DNA of 64,000 bases, taken from the NCBI GenBank assembly GCA_963971425.1, contig OZ020521.1, positions 2,172,501 to 2,236,500 of the forward strand, read 5' to 3'. The notes under the pieces were generated by a model, which made no database searches, had not been told where the DNA came from, and worked only from the letters and a program-made list of their open reading frames with translations. Position numbers and translations under genes: made by a program. Positions 34,401-44,431 of this stretch are shown in pieces. Source of the DNA: Bryoerythrophyllum caledonicum (taxonomy: Eukaryota; Streptophyta; Bryopsida; Pottiales; Pottiaceae). Numbering within the stretch: the first letter of the stretch is position 1; every line of letters begins with the position of its first letter.

Positions 34401-34849
34401 CTATGCATGGTGAAAATATTTTAAACAAACCTAAACCACTACGAAATACTTCTAATTGCTATTCTAATACTAGCTAACTATTCTAATATGATTATGCCGC
34501 CTATATCTAATTGCACTTCAAAATAGTGCAACAGTAAATCCCATGCAAGCACTTCAAAATAGTGTTGTTGAGAGATTGTTAAAAAGTCTTAAATACACGG
34601 CTTCGTCAAATCTCTGACAACTTCAACTGCTTCTGTACCTGTGCCGATGCTTTTGAGGACTAAAAATCCCCTTTCGGGTAATCTCCGTCCTCAGGAGGAC
34701 CACTTTCCCACCTGGAAATCCCGCACACTGCCGTCAACGTGGAGGCAAGTGTGTTAGGGTGCCCAGGATTTGTGGAAAAGTGTGCCTGCAAAATTTCCTC
34801 CCTCCCCCTTTATAGCACTCTGTCCGACCATGTCCACCCATGTCTGCGG

Positions 34850-34990
34850 CCGTAGGGTCGCAACTGTCCGCGGGCAGTCCGCGTCTCGTCCGCGAGCTGT
34901 CCGCGGGCAGTCCCGAGTCTCGTCCGTGCCCTGTCCGCGCCCTGTCCGCGACCAGTCCGACGCAAATTCCGCGTCCACTCAGTTACTTGT
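34850..34990. repeat. GTCCGCG minisatellite upstream of copy B
   Basis: Degenerate units of about 10 bp (GTCCGCGGGCA, GTCCGCGCCCT, GTCCGCGACCA) follow one another. It matches the array at 32,886-33,150 in motif and position relative to its gene copy. Confidence 0.7.
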
Positions 34991-35080
34991 CCGCGCGCCT
35001 CTAAATATTTCCTACGTTCCCTTTACAGTCAGACCTCGAGAAGTGTTAGGGGTTGGGAGCATTCTTTTTGTTAACACTTA

Positions 35081-36361
35081 GGCCCGCTGTACACTATGGA
35101 AGAGAACTCCACCGGCCAAGAATTCAAGGGAAATGGAGCAATAAGGTCGGAGTACAAATTGTTCTTCATTGGATTGGGTTTACACTATGGCTAAGGCTTG
35201 ACCGATGAAGAACTTCAACCATGGATGAAAAGATGACATGGATGCCTATGTGGCAACACTTTATTGAAGAGTTCCTCTCCTCTGGATTAGTTTCTTGTCC
35301 GACCTCAACCCCCGGACAAGAAACCAAAATCACTTGAGGAGAACAACTTACTTAAAATATACTTTCCCCCTACAAATTTGCTGAATTTTACTGTAGTTCA
35401 AGTTCATGCTTTTTCTTCCACGAGTGTCTATCTTTTAAAAAAATTGTTGATTAAGTTATGCATTTTTTTCTAGTATGTGCGGCACAAATTTTAAGTGAGT
35501 TTGATTAGCATTGAGTGAGTTACGTGCATTTTAGTGGAATGGGGTTCTGCGTACGGGGCAAATTTTTATTGCTATTGATTTTCAATTGAACTTTAATTGT
35601 AATGACTTGATTGTGGGGTTTGTGTTTAGAGTAGGAGTTTACTACTTGTTACTCTTTCTTAGATTTTCAAAGTTGATAGTAGCCCAAAAACTCTATGCTA
35701 GATTATGTTTTCTATACAAGAAGTAGAGTTAACCTGGTGTAATAAGTGGCTCTCAATATTGCATTGTATGTTGAATTCATGTGAGCTTTTTACCACACAA
35801 ACTAGACAAGTAGAAACATTTTTTCCGACAAGTTTTAATACATTTTTACACTTGATATAAAATGTATAGATTTTGAAAGGTGATTGCGGCCAAAAATGCA
35901 TGTTGGACCTTACAACATTAAGTAGATGGGAGATATCCATTCTTTGTTCAAAGAAATTAAAAACTATTCTGGAAAATGATTTTTCATCTACAAAGAGTTG
36001 GCGCATTGAAGAAATTAGAAGGAAAAGACAAGATGACATGGCAAAAAGCGGAAAGGAAATTAAAAAATCAATTTATATTGATGATACATAATTTATTTAG
36101 AATATTTTTGTCCTAGTTTGACCTTATATTTGGACATCAATCTTTGTCGAGATATATCTAATCTTTATTTTTATTTTTATACTGACATCTTTTGAAATTT
36201 CTTTTACACACTCGTCTAATGTGCAAATATCATTTCATTTCTATTAGTTGGGTCAATTATTGTCCACATAAACAAACAATGTCCTAAAGATTTATACTAA
36301 TATTTTTGGCTGAGACTTCTTTACCGGCCAGTGGAGTTCCCCACCGTAGTGTAAATTCCTC
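35081..36361. mobile_element. Tourist-like element, complete, nested in the pogo-like element
   Basis: It is flanked by TTA (35,078-35,080 and 36,362-36,364). The left end GGCCCGCTGTACACTATGG and the right end (reverse-complemented GAGGAATTTACACTACGG) are followed on both sides by AACTCCACYGGCC. The interior matches the inverted sequence of about 1,980-2,520. No transposase is encoded. Nesting shows it inserted after the pogo-like element. Confidence 0.65.
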
Positions 36362-37495
36362 TTAGGCACTGGTAACTCATAAGACTTATAAGTTGTGATG
36401 TCGATGATTTGTAAAACTTATAACAAAAAAACACTTAGCAGAATTTAAAAGGTAAATACATAACACTTATAGAAATAATGGATGTAATTACGAAACTTTG
36501 ATTCATTATTCATCTATTCGTGTCACCCTCAATCTTGAACCTCCATTAGGCACTTGATGTCTAGAAAAACTATTAACCAACAAAAGTACTTTATCTTTCT
36601 GGGCACTTACCATCATACTACTAAAATCATAATCCGCACAGTGAACCACAGAGTGACGGAGCGATCAATCGCGCTGTCAACCTTGGAGTAAATTATAGGT
36701 ACGGTGCAGCCAACCACGCGGTAAATCATGTTACCTTTTTTAAAATATAGTTTGTAAAATAAAAACTACATGAAAATGGTTGGACTATTGCGTTGCAAAG
36801 CATTAGCTTGAGTTTTTGGGTGTGACAAATATGCATTTGTGTGTTGCAATTTGTGCTTTTGATTAGAAATTGGACGTTGAATTTTTTTTTGAGTTAAGCA
36901 CTAAAAGATTGAATTGTAAATTATGAGTTGTAAACTTCGAGTGAAAAAGTTGTGAAGTTGGAGTTCTGAGCTTGGAGGTTGGCATACAAAGTTGGAGTTG
37001 CAAAATTGCATATTCGAGTTGTGGAGATTGAAACTACAAGTATTGAAGTGAGATTGCAAGTTTTGAGATTGTAATTGCAAATTGAGTTTGTGGGTGTGTG
37101 AATTTGAGATTGTAATTGCAAGTTGAGTTTGTGGGTGAGTAAAATTTGCATTTGTGTGTTGCAATCTGTGCTTATCCAAAATAAGATTGAAACTCTTGAT
37201 TACAAATTTGACATTCATAACATTTTTTAAATTCCATGTTAAAATGCAAAAAATCTAAAACTTAATTAATTTTTTTCTATTCTATTCTATTACATTATAA
37301 AAATTCATGCATGGGTTTCAAAGATATATTTATATTTTATGTAGATTGTTGTTACCTTTCTTTTTTATATTTTGTGATATTAAAACTACATTAAAATGGT
37401 TGAACTAATGCGTTGCAAAGCAAGCGCCAACTGCTAGTCCTCCTCTAAAAATATAACATAAATTGTTAAAAAAATTGTATTGTCGTCCATGTTTT
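36362..37495. repeat. Interior of the pogo-like element, with 41-bp tandem units
   Basis: Two copies of a 41-bp unit (GAGATTGTAATTGCAAATTG...) lie at 37,065-37,140 within a longer GAGTTG/TTGCA-rich stretch. A block with AATGGTTGGACTATTGCGTT near 36,775 recurs near 37,395. No gene is seen in this 1.1-kb stretch. Confidence 0.45.
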
Positions 37496-37595
37496 TTTTT
37501 AGCATGGCATTGTATACCTATATTTTCCAGGTTTAGAAAGTGCCTGTACTGAGATACCAAGTGTTTTGATGTATTCCTTTTTTTTTAAAACCTCT

Positions 37596-37853
37596 TCATA
37601 AATGTCCCCTGAGCGCGTCTTCTCTATGACGGGTATAGCCCTTGATATCATATCTCTTCTTGAAATTTTGCACCCATCCATGAGAAAATAGAAGCTCCTT
37701 CTTGTTAGCACGTCTTGGAAGTAATGCGCAAAATCTCTTTGAAGCAGCAGCCACCACAAGGTCATCAAATAGAACTACATTATTTTCCTGCATTGTCGTA
37801 AACCAAGTAAAGTGGCTTCCTCCACTTCGGGGCATTGAGACTCTTGTAAGCAC
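37596..37853 (-). pseudogene. Fragment of pogo/jerky-type transposase (CENP-B-like HTH)
   Basis: An 85-codon fragment whose middle reads ASKRFCALLPRRANKKELL followed by HGWVQNFKKRYDIKGYTR. This is the second DNA-binding half (HTH_Tnp_Tc5 type) of CENP-B/pogo transposases: a W in the third helix context 'GW-x2-NFKKR' is diagnostic. The first HTH, the DDE catalytic domain and a start are missing. It lies inside matching pogo-like terminal repeats, so it is the remnant of that element's own transposase rather than a host CENP-B gene. Confidence 0.55.
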
Positions 37854-38307
37854 TTGGAATCACCAAGGTGCCCAACATCAAGTCAACTGAAGTGTTTTTT
37901 TTGCTCTATTGTTATTCCAATATTAATCTCAGTCACGTTTACTTGAAAGTGTGCATTGGCCCACGCGGTTAATGCTCTATTGGTAATCTTTCCACCACTA
38001 GCTAACAGTCTCACGATACTGAATAATCTCTTGTTTATGTGTAACACTTAACACATAACACTTACTAGTCTTAATTTGAAGGGATCGGAAATCTCCATAA
38101 CACATATAGAGGGTTAACACTTATCGTGGTAACCCTTATCGAGGTCTGACTGTACTAGGTACCTTATCGTGTGTTACAATGTCTAGAAATAAAAATAAAA
38201 CATATGGTAAACATACAGAAAGGGTATAAAATAAGACTTAAAAGTAAGAGTATTTAGTGAAACATATGGAAAACATAAAGAATGGATATCAATATAATTG
38301 TTTACAT

Positions 38308-38331
38308 GGGTTTAGGGTTTAGGGTTTAGGT
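38308..38331 (+). repeat. Interstitial plant-type telomeric repeat
   Basis: Three consecutive TTTAGGG units with flanking partial units (GGG before, TTTAGG and T after). This is the Arabidopsis-type telomere repeat, oriented with the G-rich strand on plus. It is followed by sequence (38,335-38,450) resembling the piggyBac-like repeat family near 5,665-5,780. Confidence 0.75.
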
Positions 38332-38544
38332 TTTGGATTCATACAGAAGTATATTTCAAGACCTTACGATTGAGAATCCAAAAGTTCACTTTAAATATGA
38401 TTTCAATGTCTCTTTATAGAAGTGGTTGATTGAACTAGTCTTTGAGCGGGTTGGGGAATTATTTTGGTCATGGGAGTGACCCGCCCTTGTCAAAGATGGC
38501 AGGACGGGCTACAAAAGGGATCTTGCCCTTAGGGGTAATAGATC

Positions 38545-39290
38545 CCAATTAAATTGGAAGGAGAATGAACATGGAACAAAGGACCAAGGGACAATAATGA
38601 ATAATATCTGAATAAAATTAGTAGGGGAGGGAATGGAAGAGGGTTAATCGCAGATGACTACGAAACTAAATTAGAATGAGAAGGAGGAGGAGATTTATCA
38701 CTAAAGCATTCAATTAAAATAGAATGAGAGGGAACCAAAGGAACAAGGTTCTCATTTCAATTTTTTTAAATTCCTTCTCATTCTATTTCAATGAAGTTCT
38801 TCATTTGCAACAATACATTTTGAGGTGTGTCATTTCCAACATCAAAAATCATTTATTGTCTATACAAAAGAAGAGCATTTTATGTAAAGTCATGGAATTA
38901 GGGAAAATGGCACTCATTGTTAACTAGGAAATTAATAGAAGGGTTTCATTTCCTGAAAATGGTAAATCTGAATTTGTAATTTTCCAGCCCTCCACTGCTT
39001 CTACCAATTTCTGAGATATGCGTTGCCTTTTCTTTACCTCGTCTAATTCGTTACAACACCTTGGAAATGATGATAACGATGTTACATAGAAAAGTCTTAC
39101 TTGAATGTTAAACGTACTACCTAAGTTATAGGGAGAGGAATCCAAGCCGAACAAAGATGAAGAAAGAAACGATGAAATATTCGAAGAATTGTCTGCACTA
39201 AACAACAAATACTATCTTTATTGGAATTATTTTACATCCATTTCAAGTCTTACTTTCCAGGATTTTTTTAAAATAATAAGCGGATAAATA
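38545..39290. other. Stretch without a recognisable gene
   Basis: 38,560-38,800 contains repeated A/G-rich words (AATGAGAAGGAGGAGG, AATAGAATGAGAGGG). No protein-like frame or RNA gene was recognised. Confidence 0.4.
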
Positions 39291-39602
39291 ATACAAGAAA
39301 ATATGATTTTGATATGCAACTTGTACATCAATATTCTTTATTTACAAAGGTCTACTCTAGAAGAAATTAGAAAGTTTCTAGAAGAATATGTAGCGAGAAT
39401 TGGAAAATGTGCTTCCAGTAGATGGAAGTTTTCTAAAAAAAAATTCTCAAAATCATGAAGGAATTTGTACACATGTACATTACATATCTCTTTTCTACTA
39501 AATATTTAATAGATTTAGCAATTCTAGGAACCTAAACTATTCGATATCTGCCTAAAGAAAAAAATACTCTGAATTAGTACGCACTATTTATCTTCTATAT
39601 TC

Positions 39603-41410
39603 TTAGCGCGACAAGAAGGCACCATCATTACCGCGCGTTTGAGGTCTATAAGAAGCTCGCGGCACCTCTGTTTCCAGTCTCTGTCTATTCCATAGACCAT
39701 CGAGGATAGCCTTGACTTCTGGGGAAACATCATTCAAGATAAAGTCAAGGGCCAAACTATGTAGCCGGGGTTGATGATACGTTCTTTCCGCAACCAAGTC
39801 CAACGTTGCATTGCGTAGTTCTGAGACTTCTTCCACCGCGTGACATAGCCGCCTGAATTCCGCACCAGTGACCGCTAGCTCTCCGGATGAGTTGTAATGT
39901 GGTGCAGGCCCAAGGCCATGCAATATTGTCTGTATCTCACGATCAAAATGCCACCCCATTACATTGTAGAAAAACATCTTCAGACCGTAATCTCGTGGTT
40001 GGTTAGGATACAACCCCTCCGCCGCCCGCATTATGTTTGTTGGATCTTTTAAGGTGCCATATGCCTCGTTTGCTGCAACCAGCTCTGCATGTGATACGTT
40101 GAATCTCCAATTCCATTTAACGGGTTTCCCTTCATCAGTGCCTACGTCAAAATTTGGAAAGTATTCTTGACGATACTCCCAATGTGTCGGCATGAAATCT
40201 CTCAAGCCAAATTGCAAATATAGACGGGTATGATACGGCGAATGACAGATGATGCATGAGCGACTTTGGATCATATGCTCAATGAGACAGTGTGGATGGA
40301 ATGAATGTCCACATGCTCCGAGCGTATAACACTCTTCCGGGCCCCATGGATATTGACAAATGGGACAAGTTTGACCCTCAGTGGTCATTGTCCCCGCATT
40401 TGCCCATATTTTATGTTGCCCATCTCTGCCCTTCTCATGGATATCAAAACGGTGATCTTCTTCTTGAATGCGCGCCCAATCGATGCTACCATTGGCAGTA
40501 GTCACTTCTAGGTCCATGTCATCCCATCTACTTGGATACATTTTTTCCAACGTCGGCCAAGATGTAAGTAAGAAGGCTCTCAGCTTGTGGTTGGATGTCC
40601 ACTCTTCAACAATCTTTGCTATCTCAGCCTCACAATGTCTCGCCCGTGATGCCGCCAACACTGTGCCCAACATCATGGTTTCCCGTTCGGTATGAAGTTG
40701 GAGTATGTCGTTTTGCATTGCATAAATACTTGCATCATATTTCGTATTACAATTGCGGGCTTCTTCTAATTCAATCCGCAATTGGGCCATGCCGGCAACC
40801 ATCTCGTTCTTCTCCGCTTCCAAGCTTTCTGTTTTTAGAGCTCTTTCTTTTGCACGTTCTTCTGCTTTAGCCTTGTACGCATCATACTCCCCGTGTAACT
40901 TATCGTGTTGTTGTGCCGTCACATGTCCGATATTAATATCCCCCAATCTCGGACTACATTGATTCCATATCTCGTCAACAATTTGTTGATCCACATCTTG
41001 TTGGACAAGGGCGACTTCCGGAGGATGTTGAACGACGGCCACATTCTAGGGGCCTTGTTGGGACCTACCATCACGAGGCGCTTCACCAGCCGGCACAATA
41101 TTATTCCTTTGATTACGGGGCTTTGGTATCGCTCAATCTGCTGGCAACTGTTGGCCTCCTGGATCAACCAAACTACTCTTTTTGCTAAACCACTCCGGCA
41201 CAGGATTTCTAGGAATTGATAGTATAGGCAACCTCGATGTAAGTGCGTCGCCTAAATGCTTCCCAACATTGCCAGGGAGGTCCAAAGCTTGATTAAGCGT
41301 CGACCAATCAACCCGCTTGTCCAACACACACTCCGCGTATACCATCGCAGCTATTCTTCTAGGAATGGTATTCTTTGGCCAACGTGTTTCGTGGGAGATG
41401 GCTCATAAAA
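39603..41410 (-). pseudogene. RING-H2 / coiled-coil protein, copy C, 5'-truncated with two in-frame stops
   Basis: The long open stretch 41,042-39,603 encodes a coiled coil (HDKLHGEYDAYKAKAEERAKER), a RING-H2 finger near 40,225-40,375 (CPICQYPWGPEECY, ACGHSFHPHC, SCIIC), then YLQFGLRDFMPTHW, GLKMFFYNVMGWHF, HGLGPAPHYNSSGE and a tail ending GAFLSR. Its apparent first codon is GTG, not ATG. Upstream, the same frame continues through two stops, a TAG at about 41,050 and a TGA at about 41,135, into the family's N-terminal domain (RVDWSTLNQALDL, NPVPEWFSKKSSLV). Copy B has CGA (Arg) where copy C has TGA. Similarity to the other copies ends near 41,410, where tandem repeats begin. Copy C is the only one with an uninterrupted RING half. 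E3 ligase activity is inferred from the finger. Confidence 0.65.
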
Positions 41411-42140
41411 TCTCCAAAAGCCCTAGCACTCCCCTGGGTCGGATTAGCTCGGCAAGCTACCTCAACATTCATGAGATTCCTTCGGACTCTCACAAGATTC
41501 CCTCGGACTCTCACGAACTCACTCGCTCTTACTTGGCTCCTTCCAGCTCGGATCAGCTTGGACCGGGCTTCCTCGAGCTCCCTTGCTCGGATCAGCTTGG
41601 ACAGGGCCTCCTCTTGGTCGTCTTGCTTGGATTAGCTTGGACAGGGCATCCTCGATTGTCACGAGCTTCCCTTGAGTTCTCACGAGGTTCACTCACTCTT
41701 ACCTGGCTCCTTCGAGCTCGGATCAGCTCGGACCGGGCTCCCTCGAGCTCCTAGCTCGGATTGCTCGGTTTTGAGCTCGGGTCAGTTGGAACAAGGCTCC
41801 CTAGAGCTCCTAACTCGGACTGCTCGGACACGGCTCCCTCGAGCTCTTTGCTTGTACCCTCGCTTCGCAACTCGCACCCTGGCTTTTGCTCGGGGCCTGT
41901 TCTGTTTTTGTAGCCAGCTGGTAAGACCAACTGGTTGCTTTAGGGCTTCTTCCTGGACTCCTTCCTCCGAGCTCCCTTTCTCCGCCGAGCTGCCTTTTCC
42001 GAGCTCCCTTTTCTTCTCGCCGAGCGCCCTTCTCCTCCGAGCTGCCCTTTGGGATTGGAGATGCTGGGTCTCGGGTCTCGCCCTTTGCTTGGCCTTGGAC
42101 TCGGGTCTAAGGCTCGGGTTTAAGGCCCATCCTTATCCCG
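41411..42140. repeat. GAGCTCGGATCAGCTCGGAC minisatellite
   Basis: Degenerate units around CTCGGATCAGCTTGGAC and TCCCTCGAGCTCC recur about every 50-60 bp from about 41,520 to 41,860, then grade into CTCCTCCGAGCTGCC-type repeats to about 42,060. The array starts where copy C's coding similarity stops, so it replaced or expanded at the gene's 5' end. It is non-coding by composition. Confidence 0.6.
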
Positions 42141-43800
42141 TTTAAGGGGGGCACTTAGTTCCTATATTCTATTTACGTTAATTCTACCTACGTGCTAATT
42201 CTAGTTTAGATCAATTCTCAAACTTAACTATTTTATCTCATTTTATCATTCTCCACTACCTAACTAATTTTTTTTTAAATTCGTGATACGACATCATCCC
42301 TCCCAACCGGACATGTGGTCATATCCCAGTCGGCTAGCACACAAACCCTCCTCTCCTCCAAGCATATGCCCTAGCCCGTGTACTTCTCTGGCCCGCCCAT
42401 ATACGCCCCGGCCCATCGTGACACATTTTTCTACAAAATACCCGTGACGGGTATTGCCTCCTGTGATTGGGAGATAGGAACCGTATTTAGGTATGCTTAA
42501 GAGAGGCATGCAATGCAAGTGACTTTATTTTGCAATATATTGTAGTTTTTGGGTATTAGGGTTTTACAAAAGTAGTGGTTTTTGTCTTTATTTACCAATT
42601 TAGGTAGATATAAAATCTTTGTAATTGTTCTACAATGCATGATGTGACATATTGTGAGTGAATTTTGTTGTGAGAAAGTGAGGAAATAGTGATGGACCCC
42701 AAGTTAGTGACCTATTTTTGGAAATCGTGACGGGTATTGCAAACTTGTCACAACCATTAGCTGTGACATATTTAGCGCCCTGATTTACGTCGTGACAGGT
42801 ATTGGTATGTTGCCACAGAATTTTCTTGAGACGTTTTATGTGCCCATTTTTAGGATGTGAGGAGTATTGCCTGATTTTTTCCTTTGTTTAGTGACGTTTT
42901 AGGTGTTTATCAAGTCTCGGCGGGTATTATACTCGTGCAACATATAAGGTGCTTTTTTTGGAGGTCCTAGCAAGTATTGCTTCAATTTTCCATTATGTAA
43001 TGTTGTATTTGGTGTGTTTTAAAATCATGACAGATATTGGTATTTTAAAATACTCTCTTTCATTCTTCTTAGTGTTGTGATTAGGTCTTGTAGTGCTTAA
43101 AGAGGTTTGAAGATGTAAGATTCTTATGTCAGTCTTGCTAGTGTGTAGTTTTTTCTATTCCACAGGATGGAGTTACCTAGCTTACCACTTCTTGTTCTCA
43201 GCTAGGACTACAAGGAAGTCCCTCAAGGTTGAGAATTGCGGCTTAGGTCCGTAGATAAAATCGACGGTACTTAAATAAATGCCACATTTAAGTAAATCCG
43301 GACTTTAGAATGAATCTTGGACTCTGGCACATTTATATGAGTAAGTGGCTGGACCAGGAGATCCTCCAATGACACCGCTATAACAGAATATTTGCATCAA
43401 GTAGTATGGAAGTTCTCAAGTGATGTATGGTCGAAGCTATAGACAAGCACAAAATGCAACACTTAGGATTTAGGGAAATGCGACATTCAGGTAAGCACAA
43501 AATGCGACATTTTGGTGAGTACAAAATGCGATATTCAAGTAGGCACAAAGAATCTGTTGAGAATTAATTGTAATTGAAGTTCAATGAGAAGCAATGCCTC
43601 TGATGAGGAATGTGGTCAAAAAATTGTTTGAAGTAATCAAGTCACATCAAGGGATCTCTTGACTCTTATACACTCAAGTAGATAGGAAGAATAAGATGAA
43701 AATAGGTTGATGCTTTATTCATATAAATAACTCAATGACAAGTACTAATAAGAAAGATGGAGGGAGTACCTATTTAATCGAGGAGCCATTTATAAAGTAC
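42141..43800. repeat. Gene-free stretch with ~60-bp GTGACGGGTATTG repeats
   Basis: A word of the type CGTGACGGGTATTG recurs, progressively degenerate, near 42,443, 42,727, 42,790, 42,853, 42,918, 42,967 and 43,026, i.e. about every 50-65 bp over the last six. Near 43,440-43,550 'AAAATGCGACATT' recurs three times. No gene was recognised. Confidence 0.5.
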
Positions 43801-43801
43801 G

Positions 43802-44416
43802 TCATACTCGCTGAAAGTTCCATGGTTCAAGCAGTCTTCGTCTAAACTTTCCATCCATCTCATGTGCACGAAGATACGCCTTCACCAAGCTAGAAGCTCG
43901 TAGGGGAAGAATGAACAGAAGCAAGGCCGTTCCAATGTTAGATATAACTTTGCGGGCATTGGGGAGGGCCATTTTACCACGCCATGGCTTTGGAAAGTAG
44001 CAAGCAAGGTCTCCCTTGAAGACATGCTGCATTGGCTGGTCATCAACCACCAGTACTCTGTCAGGGAGACAAAAAGTCTTAGTTTTCCGATCAGTTGATA
44101 GTCTCCGGAGGACCTTGTCGCAGAAAGGATAATGATGTGGCCTTGAGCACTTGTTCCGGCCATAGACGAAAAGAAGTCGAGTCCTTATATCTTCGGGGAG
44201 GATAACATCAAGAACCTTCTTTAGGGGCGACGGAATCATGGAAGACCAGATACCGACATAAAAGGACCTCAGAAGGATTTTGAAGAACTCTAGGAGACCA
44301 AGACGAACTACAATATTATCTCGATTGAAGCGTCGTGGGATACAGTATTCGTATTTCTTGAAACAAAGGACTCCGTTGAGGGACAATACAATAACTTTCT
44401 TCTGGTTGTGAAATAG
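43802..44416 (-). CDS. FCP1/NLI-type (HAD) phosphatase-like protein with altered catalytic motif, partial gene model
   Basis: The open segment covers most of an FCP1-homology domain. An acceptor-like TGTTCACAG precedes 44,416, so this is probably a last exon. Counting from the first in-frame Met (just inside the presumed intron, 44,431), motif I is VIVLSLNGVLC (residues 13-23), motif II region VGIWSSM (59-65) and motif III VLVVDDQPMQHV (127-137). FCP1-family phosphatases use DxDxT/V; here the nucleophile Asp is Ser17 and the second Asp is Asn19, so normal phosphatase chemistry is unlikely. The DD of motif III (130-131) is kept. The domain ends near residue 180 and the protein at 209 with a basic tail. 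A related domain lies at 51,617-52,410. Function is unknown; it may bind CTD-like phosphopeptides without cleaving them. Confidence 0.6.
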   Translation of the reverse strand, partial: LFHNQKKVIVLSLNGVLCFKKYEYCIPRRFNRDNIVVRLGLLEFFKILLRSFYVGIWSSMIPSPLKKVLDVILPEDIRTRLLFVYGRNKCSRPHHYPFCDKVLRRLSTDRKTKTFCLPDRVLVVDDQPMQHVFKGDLACYFPKPWRGKMALPNARKVISNIGTALLLFILPLRASSLVKAYLRAHEMDGKFRRRLLEPWNFQRV

Positions 44417-44431
44417 CTGTGAACATGACAA

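Larger units (their letters stand above)
35026..38152. mobile_element. pogo/Tc1-mariner-like transposon, decayed, with nested insertion
   Basis: Both ends start CAGTCAGACCTCGA (35,026-35,039, and inverted at 38,139-38,152) and are flanked by TA on each side (35,024-35,025 and 38,153-38,154). TA duplication and CAGT...ACCTCG-type ends are typical of pogo/jerky-like elements. Inside is a fragment of a CENP-B-type helix-turn-helix protein on the minus strand. The element was later hit by the Tourist-like element at 35,081-36,361. The catalytic DDE part of the transposase is not visible, so it is non-autonomous. Confidence 0.75.

Noticed and set aside
36901-37218. Asn/Leu/Gln-rich open frame on the minus strand
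   Set aside because: It arises from the TTGCA/GAGTTG low-complexity repeat; it has no domain, and a shadow frame overlaps it.
38335-38545. A complete piggyBac-like element near 38.5 kb
   Set aside because: Interior similarity exists, but the right edge reads CCTTAGGGGTAATAG without TTAA and no left end was found.
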